In this document: piece after piece, positions 4,726 through 9,479 of the stretch
Numbering within the stretch: position 1 is the first letter of the stretch
How the letters are laid out: the number at the start of each line of letters is the position of its first letter
DNA from: Gallionellaceae bacterium
GTDB lineage: Bacteria > Pseudomonadota > Gammaproteobacteria > Burkholderiales > Gallionellaceae
Assembly (NCBI GenBank): GCA_030690855.1
Contig: JAUYFR010000175.1
Coordinates: 1 to 9,479, forward strand
Length of the DNA stretch: 9,479 nt
Direction: 5' to 3'
Made by a program: the position numbers and the translations under genes
The notes under the pieces: model-generated
The model's database searches: none
Told to the model about the DNA's origin: nothing
Seen by the model: only the letters and a program-made list of their open reading frames with translations

Positions 4726-6654
4726 ATGAAGTTTTTACTATTTTTTCTGTTGCTCATCCCTGCTGTTTCGGTGGCAAATCAAGACGAAGATTTTCTCTCT
4801 GCACGAGAAGCTTTTCAAAAAGGCAATGCCGCTCAGCTTGAGCGGATGATTTCACGCCTAAAAAATTCTCCGCTCGAACCCTATCTCACCTATTACCAAT
4901 TACGATTGCATTGGGATGGCGGAGATAGCCCTGCCATAAAGCAATTTTTAACCCGCCCCGTTGATTCGCCCGTGATGAGCCAATTCCGCAATGAGTGGCT
5001 CAAACGTTTAGCGATGAAGCAACGCTGGACTGAATTCGCGGCCGAATTTCCACAAGCGATTAACGTGGACGCAGAATTAAATTGCTACGCCATTCAACAG
5101 CGTGCGCAAACCAATGAAGAGGCGGCACTTATTGAAGCACGCGAAAAATGGTTCAGCGGAATAGGTCAACCCGAAAGTTGCTCAACTCTTTTTGAAACCG
5201 CGCTCAACAAAGGCGTGATTACCGAACAAGATATTTTGAACCGCACTCGCTTAGCACTTGAAAATGGCAATGTGACCTTAGCCAAACAACTCGCCGCAAA
5301 ATTACCTAAAAAATTTGAATTTCCGGTTGGGGATTTAGACAAAGCCTCTGCTGACCCTGAGCGCTTCCTCAGCAAACGAACACCCAACAAATTTAGCGAT
5401 GGAGAACGGGTCGTCGTATCGTTCGCGCTGCAACGCTTGGCCAAGCAACTACCCCAATTGGCTTATTCAGAATGGAAGAAAATAGCTAGTAATTTCCCCG
5501 AAGCAGAGCAGCGTTATTTCTTAGGCAGATTGGCTTTCGAAACGGCACGCGCCCAAAATCCACGCGCCTTAGAATGGTTTAAAGCGGCCGGAGATACTCC
5601 CTTAAATGAATTGCAATTGGCCTGGCGCACGCGCGCTGCATTGCGCGCACAAAATTGGCATGAGGTCTGGGTCAGCGTTACTGCCATGTCACCCCAACAA
5701 CAACAAGAAAGTGCATGGCGCTACTGGAAAGCCAGAGCACTCAAATCCTTTGGCCGTAACAATGAAGCGCAAACAATTTTTACCGAGCTTAGCCGTGAAT
5801 ATAATTTTTATGGCCAACTCGCTTCCGAAGAATTAGGCACCGCACCTGCGTCTGGCATCGTCACCGCAAGACATCAGCCCAGCAAAGAAGAGCTTAACTG
5901 GATGCAAGCACTTCCGGCCATACAGCGAACTTTTGCTTTATATCGCATGGAACTGCGCACCGAAGCCTCAAGAGAGTGGGCGTGGGCAACCCGTAATTTC
6001 GATGACAAAAAATTACTGGTAGCTGCTGAGCTCGCACAGAGCAATGGCATGTTTGATCGCTCGATTAACGCTGCGGATCGCACTGCAAAATTACATGACT
6101 TTAACTTGCGTTATCCCGCCCCTTTTCGACAAGACTTACAAGGTAATCTTCGCGAACACGGTCTTGAAGAAGCGTGGGTGTACGGCTTGATGCGACAGGA
6201 GAGCCGCTTCGCCACTCACGCAAAATCAAATGTAGGCGCTGCCGGCTTAATGCAGATTATGCCGGCTACCGCAAAATGGGTGGCGCGCAAAATGGGCATG
6301 CGCGACTATCGCAGCGCGCTGATTCACGACACCGAAGTCAATTTAAAGCTCGGCACCTATTACATGAAAAACGTGTTGTCCTCGTTTGATAATAATGCCG
6401 CGATAGCCTCTGCTGCTTACAACGCAGGCCCCGGCCGTGCGCGCCATTGGCGCGGTGAGATTCCGCTCGAAGGCGCAATCTATGCAGAGTGCATCCCCTT
6501 TGATGAGACGCGTGACTACGTTAAAAAAGTCATGAGCAACACAGTTTATTACTCCAAGCTATTTGGCCAACCGTCTGTTTCACTCAAGCAACGTTTGGGT
6601 ATCATTGAAGCCAAGAACCAAGAAAATCAGAAACCCATTCCTGATGAAAAGTGA
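4726..6654 (+). CDS. slt: Soluble lytic murein transglycosylase, Slt70 type
   Basis: Periplasmic enzyme that cleaves the MurNAc-GlcNAc bond of peptidoglycan, producing 1,6-anhydromuramic ends, used in wall turnover and in opening space for envelope machines. From ATG 4726 the product is 642 residues, close to the E. coli Slt precursor length. Residues 1-17 form a signal peptide with likely cleavage after S-V-A17. A long alpha-helical superhelix (about 20-460) follows. The C-terminal SLT domain has the catalytic E492 in M-R-Q-E-S-R-F, then V503-GAAGLMQIMP and AY565-NAGPG. No Shine-Dalgarno sequence precedes ATG 4726, but the upstream in-frame TTG codons (4687, 4696) would put charged and polar residues before the signal peptide. 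It lies 41 nt after the kinase gene, and cca overlaps its last 11 nt, so coupled expression is likely. Confidence 0.95.
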   Translation: MKFLLFFLLLIPAVSVANQDEDFLSAREAFQKGNAAQLERMISRLKNSPLEPYLTYYQLRLHWDGGDSPAIKQFLTRPVDSPVMSQFRNEWLKRLAMKQRWTEFAAEFPQAINVDAELNCYAIQQRAQTNEEAALIEAREKWFSGIGQPESCSTLFETALNKGVITEQDILNRTRLALENGNVTLAKQLAAKLPKKFEFPVGDLDKASADPERFLSKRTPNKFSDGERVVVSFALQRLAKQLPQLAYSEWKKIASNFPEAEQRYFLGRLAFETARAQNPRALEWFKAAGDTPLNELQLAWRTRAALRAQNWHEVWVSVTAMSPQQQQESAWRYWKARALKSFGRNNEAQTIFTELSREYNFYGQLASEELGTAPASGIVTARHQPSKEELNWMQALPAIQRTFALYRMELRTEASREWAWATRNFDDKKLLVAAELAQSNGMFDRSINAADRTAKLHDFNLRYPAPFRQDLQGNLREHGLEEAWVYGLMRQESRFATHAKSNVGAAGLMQIMPATAKWVARKMGMRDYRSALIHDTEVNLKLGTYYMKNVLSSFDNNAAIASAAYNAGPGRARHWRGEIPLEGAIYAECIPFDETRDYVKKVMSNTVYYSKLFGQPSVSLKQRLGIIEAKNQENQKPIPDEK

Positions 6655-7879
6655 TGACTTAAAAATTTATTGCGTAGGTGGTGCGGTGCGTGATCGCTTA
6701 CTGGGCTTGCCCATAAAGGATCGCGATTGGGTGGTGGTCGGTAGCACGCCGGAGCAAATGACTGCGCTTGGTTTTAAAGCGGTTGGTAGTGACTTCCCCG
6801 TTTTTTTGCATCCCAAAACCCACGAAGAATATGCACTTGCGCGGACTGAACGCAAAGTGGCGCAAGGCTACAAAGGCTTCACCGTTTACGCCTCACCTGA
6901 CGTCACGCTAGAGCAAGACTTATCGCGGCGCGACTTTACCGTGAACGCCATCGCACAAGACACCGATGGCAATCTGACTGACCCCTATCACGGCCAAACC
7001 GATTTAAAAGCAGGCGTACTCCGCCACGTGAGCGACGCCTTTGCCGAAGACCCTGTACGCATTTTGCGTGCCGCACGTTTTGTGGCGCGCTTCAATTTTT
7101 CGATTGCGCCTGAGACCTTAGCGCTAATGCGCGCCATGGTTGATAACGGTGAAGTCGATGCACTGGTGGCTGAGCGGGTATGGCAAGAATTAGCGCGTGG
7201 CTTAATGGAAATAAATCCATCGCGTTTTTTTACTACCCTGCGCGATTGTGGCGCTCTCAAAAAAATCATGCCTGAAGTGGACGCCCTTTTTGGCGTGCCA
7301 CAACCAGAAAAACATCATCCCGAAATCGACTGCGGCATTCACACCATGATGGTGCTCGATGACGCCGCCCGACACAATTACTCATTAGAAGTACGCTTCG
7401 CCGCACTGACACACGATCTCGGCAAAGGCACTACACCTGCGGATATATTGCCCCGCCACATCGGTCACGAGGAGCGCAGCGTCAACTTGCTAAAAAAACT
7501 TTGCGAACGTTTACGTGTGCCCGCCGAGAGTCGTGATTTAGCAATGCTGGTGGCAAAACATCACGGCAACATTCACCGTGCGCAAGAATTACGCGCGGAC
7601 ACTATTATTAAACTCTTCGATAGCTGTGATTTGTGGCGCAAACCGGAACGGTTCGCCCTTATTTTGCAAGCCTGTGCCGCAGACGCTCGTGGTCGCACCG
7701 GGCATGAAAATGACGTTTATTCACAAAGTGATTACCTGCACGATTGTGCTCGTGTTGCGCAAGCGGTGAATGCGGGCGACATCGCTCGTGTTTGTGCGGA
7801 TAAAACTAAAATTGCTGAACAGGTGCGCGCCGCTCGGATCGCCGCGCTAGCGAATTTTCAGAAACACGCAACCAGTTGA
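6644..7879 (+). CDS. cca: Multifunctional CCA protein: tRNA nucleotidyltransferase with HD phosphohydrolase domain
   Basis: Adds or repairs the 3' CCA of tRNA without a template. In E. coli the HD domain also gives 2',3'-cyclic phosphodiesterase, 2'-nucleotidase and phosphatase activity. 411 residues against 412 in E. coli, collinear throughout. The head has V11-GGAVRD17, metal-binding D26 and D28 in KDRDW, and the R95-RDFTVNA motif. EDPVRILRAARF and the neck/body helices follow. The HD motif H257-D258-LGKG is intact, so this is the long bifunctional form. ATG 6644 is the only in-frame ATG near the expected N-terminus and overlaps slt by 11 nt, pointing to translational coupling since the Shine-Dalgarno sequence is poor. 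It is probably the last gene of the unit, because repeat-rich DNA and a convergent gene follow. Confidence 0.97.
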   Translation: MKSDDLKIYCVGGAVRDRLLGLPIKDRDWVVVGSTPEQMTALGFKAVGSDFPVFLHPKTHEEYALARTERKVAQGYKGFTVYASPDVTLEQDLSRRDFTVNAIAQDTDGNLTDPYHGQTDLKAGVLRHVSDAFAEDPVRILRAARFVARFNFSIAPETLALMRAMVDNGEVDALVAERVWQELARGLMEINPSRFFTTLRDCGALKKIMPEVDALFGVPQPEKHHPEIDCGIHTMMVLDDAARHNYSLEVRFAALTHDLGKGTTPADILPRHIGHEERSVNLLKKLCERLRVPAESRDLAMLVAKHHGNIHRAQELRADTIIKLFDSCDLWRKPERFALILQACAADARGRTGHENDVYSQSDYLHDCARVAQAVNAGDIARVCADKTKIAEQVRAARIAALANFQKHATS

Positions 7880-7937
7880 TTTTATTGAGATAACTTAATG
7901 CCCCACCACAAGCAACATGGTATTGGGCGATAGGGGA

Positions 7938-8012
7938 TTTTGTAGGTCGGATTCATCCCAACAGGGCCAGAGAACCGAAGCAAAAACGTCGGGATGAATC
8001 CGACCTACGAAA
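7938..8012. repeat. Long inverted repeat, REP/MITE-like, 18-bp perfect arms
   Basis: GTAGGTCGGATTCATCCC at 7942-7959 is exactly complementary to 7991-8008, around a 31-nt spacer. Outside it, tttt (7938-7941) can pair with gaaa (8009-8012) including one G-U pair, making a 22-pair stem in RNA. The motif resembles short dispersed palindromes known between genes in many proteobacterial genomes. Copy number cannot be judged from one window. Confidence 0.75.
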
Positions 8013-8022
8013 GGCGAAGGTT

Positions 8023-8078
8023 TTTTGTGGGTTGGGCTTTAGCCCAACAGGTTAGCGGGTTGAATCCCGACCACAAAA
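8023..8078. repeat. Cloverleaf-like palindromic element
   Basis: An outer stem of 8 bp (ttttgtgg 8023-8030 with ccacaaaa 8071-8078) encloses a perfect 8-bp hairpin (gttgggct 8031-8038 with agcccaac 8041-8048, 2-nt loop) and a weaker cggg/cccg hairpin (8056-8059, 8066-8069). The three-armed plan is typical of dispersed intergenic repeats rather than of a terminator. It starts 10 nt after the preceding inverted repeat, so the two may form one composite unit. Confidence 0.65.
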
Positions 8079-8149
8079 CACGATACCCCAAGGTTCGGGG
8101 GATTGACCCAGAGCGATTTAATTTTGGCTTTTAGCGCAGTTCGTAAATA

Positions 8150-8896
8150 TCACCGTTGCAGCGTTGCTTCCTCGATCAACACCTTATACGAATACCCTGC
8201 GCCAAAATCTTTGTTGGTCGCAACAATCCCTTTAATGGTTATTACCTCTCCAACTTGAACTTCATCATGAGTGGTCACGAGAATGTCGTTGGTGCTTAAG
8301 TCTTCCTTGCCCGAACCATCGCGTAAATGAATCCAATTCTTACCCATAATTCCTGCGTTATATTTCACCACTTTCCCTTTAACGAGAACTGACTTCCCCT
8401 TAAGGGCTGAACTCTTCGTCAGAACTTCCTCGACGGTGACGGCGTTCGAACCGCTGGCCTTAGCAACCATTTCATCTGCGACCTTGCTTGGCGCGTTTGA
8501 AGTTGAAGGAGTCTTTGCCCCATTCATACCGGGATAAGCAATCGACATATATTTCTCAACACCCAGTGAGCCACCTTTTGGTTTTCCTGGGGCTGCTAAC
8601 GATCCAAATAAAATTGTCGGAAATGTTTTCTTTAAAGACTTGCTCTCAAAATTATTCATCACGGTTACATTTTCAAGCGTGACGTGAGCGCCTGCTGCGA
8701 TACGAGAATTAATCACGGCAGCCCAAGTTTCACCATTCTTGGTATTGAGCCTCAGGTAGGTGAAATTTTCGACATCCGTAGTTTCTAGTACCACGCCTTC
8801 CACGGTAATCGCCGGATGAGTGGCTGGATTAATCTGCTCGATCCCCCAGCAAAGTTGAGACAACATAAACAGCGTCATTGAGAGTAGAAATTTCAT
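8150..8896 (-). CDS. Secreted protein with two OB-fold-like domains, NrfJ-like N-terminal half
   Basis: 248 residues with an N-terminal signal peptide (about 1-18, MKFLLSMTLFMLSQLCWG), so probably periplasmic. The first beta-rich domain (about 28-100) has the pattern GxVLETxDxxxFTYLRLxTxxGxxWAA followed by NNFESKSLKKTFPTILF. This closely recalls small NrfJ-type periplasmic proteins that sit beside multihaem cytochrome or nitrite reductase genes. A Ser/Ala/Lys linker (101-152) leads to a second OB-like domain (about 165-246: KGKSVLVKGKVVKYNAG, WIHLRDGSG, GEVITIKGIVATNKDFGAGYSYKVLIEEA). Exact function and ligand are unknown; no cytochrome gene lies in the window. The cysteine at position 16 lacks a good lipobox, so it is probably not a lipoprotein. 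ATG 8896 has AGGAG 9 nt upstream (8906-8910). A candidate extended -10 promoter lies just before it. Confidence 0.85.
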   Translation of the reverse strand: MKFLLSMTLFMLSQLCWGIEQINPATHPAITVEGVVLETTDVENFTYLRLNTKNGETWAAVINSRIAAGAHVTLENVTVMNNFESKSLKKTFPTILFGSLAAPGKPKGGSLGVEKYMSIAYPGMNGAKTPSTSNAPSKVADEMVAKASGSNAVTVEEVLTKSSALKGKSVLVKGKVVKYNAGIMGKNWIHLRDGSGKEDLSTNDILVTTHDEVQVGEVITIKGIVATNKDFGAGYSYKVLIEEATLQR

Positions 8897-8926
8897 TGTT
8901 AAAAGCTCCTAGTAAATTTGTTGCTT

Positions 8927-8935
8927 ATCATACCA
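8927..8935 (-). promoter_or_regulatory. Extended -10 promoter of the OB-fold protein gene
   Basis: On the minus strand TGG-TATGAT is an extended -10 box: TGN followed by a hexamer matching TATAAT at five of six positions. The -35 region is weak, as is usual for this class. It would start transcription about 25 nt before ATG 8896, leaving a short leader that carries the AGGAG site. Confidence 0.4.
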
Positions 8936-9044
8936 GTTAGAAATCTTTAAGCGCCGTAACCAGAAGCTAAATGGCAGACTATCTCTACGGCGAGGTCGCA
9001 ATTAGTTAGACTGCGCGCTGGACTCAACTCGCGTAAGTGTAAAT

Positions 9045-9071
9045 TCAAGTTTTTCAAATTCGGACCGATAT
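9045..9071 (+). promoter_or_regulatory. Sigma28 (FliA)-type flagellar promoter before the stator gene
   Basis: TCAAGTTT (9045-9052), 11 nt, then ACCGATAT (9064-9071). Against the enteric FliA consensus TAAAGTTT-N11-GCCGATAA this matches 7 of 8 and 6 of 8 with exact spacing. It lies 60 nt upstream of a MotB/MotD-type gene, a class of gene FliA commonly transcribes. This gives independent support for the flagellar assignment. Confidence 0.65.
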
Positions 9072-9131
9072 AGAGAATGGTTCACTCCCTTTTTTCAACG
9101 TTCAGCGTTAAGCATCGAGATTCATAAAAGC

Positions 9132-9479
9132 ATGAAGAATAAAAATCGACATCAGGAAGAAAGTAACAGCGAGCGCTGGCTCGTTTCTTATGCTGATTTT
9201 ATTACATTGCTATTTGCATTTTTTGTGGTGATGTACGCCATCTCTTCAGTGAATGAAGCAAAATACAAAATGTTTAGCGAGTCGCTCAGAGTCTCGCTAA
9301 ACAGCCCCTCAAGCAGCCACGTTACGACAGAAACCGCAACTGTCGTTGCTCCGCCTCAAGTTTATTTAAACAAAGTTTTAGTCGACAAACGCGTCGCGGT
9401 TTTAGGCGAGCAACAGCGCAAAGTAGAAGACCGTATGAAAAAATTGATCCTCCGGTTAAAGCAAGCAATGGCTGAATTA
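9132..9479 (+). CDS. motD: Flagellar stator protein, MotD/MotB type, 5' part
   Basis: 116 codons are visible and the frame is open at the right edge, so the C-terminal part (in the family an OmpA-like peptidoglycan-binding domain) is outside. MotB-type proteins pair with MotA to form the ion channel that drives flagellar rotation and anchor the complex to the wall. A charged N-terminus (1-15) precedes one membrane segment (about 17-40) with the motif RWLVSYAD22F, where D22 is the predicted ion-carrying aspartate. ITLLFAFFVVMYAISSVNEAKYK follows, nearly textbook for the MotD subgroup, then the plug region and a Ser/Thr-rich linker (about 57-75) leading to a helical stretch. ATG 9132 has only a weak upstream purine stretch. 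A sigma28-like promoter precedes it. No MotA partner lies immediately upstream, which is unusual because motA/motC normally comes first. Confidence 0.87.
   Translation, partial: MKNKNRHQEESNSERWLVSYADFITLLFAFFVVMYAISSVNEAKYKMFSESLRVSLNSPSSSHVTTETATVVAPPQVYLNKVLVDKRVAVLGEQQRKVEDRMKKLILRLKQAMAEL

Larger units (their letters stand above)
7880..8149. other. Convergent intergenic region filled with palindromic repeats
   Basis: Between cca and the convergent OB-fold protein gene lie a long perfect inverted repeat, a cloverleaf-like element and a smaller cccc/gggg hairpin (8086-8089, 8097-8100), all within about 165 bp. No coding frame with family resemblance was seen. The stems could end transcription from both sides or protect mRNA 3' ends, although no stem is directly followed by a T-run on either strand. 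Confidence 0.7.
8897..9131. other. Divergent intergenic region between the OB-fold protein and stator genes
   Basis: Holds the leftward extended -10 promoter and the rightward sigma28-like promoter listed separately. Between them is a 7-bp inverted repeat (cgccgta 8952-8958, tacggcg 8986-8992) around 27 nt, which could be an operator. No motA/motC-like frame precedes the stator gene here. Confidence 0.65.

Noticed and set aside
6563..6643. Upstream start for cca, deep inside slt
   Set aside because: E. coli Cca begins just before IYxVGGAVRD, and ATG 6644 gives 411 residues collinear with it.
7942..8026. Rho-independent terminator for cca from the long inverted repeat plus TTTTTT 8021-8026
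   Set aside because: The T-run lies 12 nt beyond the stem and the 31-nt loop is too large for a canonical intrinsic terminator. A transcript-ending role is still possible but not shown.
8847..8852. Lipoprotein signal in the OB-fold protein (cysteine 16)
   Set aside because: The residues before the cysteine (S-Q-L) do not match a lipobox, where Gly, Ala or Ser is expected at -1; a type I signal peptide fits better.
1..9479. CRISPR array, tRNA or rRNA genes
   Set aside because: No regularly spaced repeat array was seen and no cloverleaf with tRNA-like arms or conserved rRNA stretch was recognised; the 8023-8078 cloverleaf lacks tRNA features.

Overview
The window looks like a chromosomal segment of a motile betaproteobacterium, or possibly a gammaproteobacterium. 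The evidence is a TalB-type transaldolase, a full-length HD-domain multifunctional CCA protein, an Slt70-type lytic transglycosylase, a YcgR-like PilZ protein and a MotB/MotD stator protein behind a sigma28-like promoter. Base composition is moderate, with AT-rich intergenic DNA. No phylum-level marker such as 16S rRNA is present, so the lineage is inferred from gene families alone.

Layout, left to right. Positions 1-216 hold a possible partial minus-strand reading frame running off the edge, two near-identical 20-bp direct repeats, and the leader of transaldolase (217-1170, +). A c-di-GMP-binding PilZ protein (1171-2184, -) converges on tal with no base between the stop codons. The AT-rich gap 2185-2441 holds a 12-bp palindrome, a candidate promoter and an 11-bp-period tandem repeat. 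A probable four-gene plus-strand transcription unit follows: an unknown one-TM coiled-coil, Ala/Pro-rich protein (2442-3191), an LRR-protein kinase fusion (3254-4684), a periplasmic lytic transglycosylase (4726-6654) and cca (6644-7879, overlapping by 11 nt). Positions 7880-8149 are packed with palindromic repeats. Next come a secreted protein with two OB-fold-like domains (8150-8896, -), a divergent promoter region, and the 5' part of a MotD/MotB-like stator gene (9132 to the edge).

The most striking observation is inside the kinase gene. A roughly 100-bp imperfect palindrome, resembling miniature repeats that are normally intergenic, sits exactly in the activation segment after the DFG motif. 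The interrupted segment is bounded by a 5-bp direct repeat and is 126 bp (42 codons) long, so the frame is kept. Removing it would join the flanking kinase residues seamlessly. This looks like in-frame domestication of a mobile repeat in a regulatory loop of a signalling protein.

Functionally, the plus-strand unit combines a predicted cytosolic signalling kinase and an envelope-anchored protein with a peptidoglycan-cleaving enzyme and a tRNA-maturation enzyme. The PilZ and stator genes point to c-di-GMP-controlled flagellar motility. Whether these genes act together is inference. The kinase's substrate and ligand cannot be read from the sequence.
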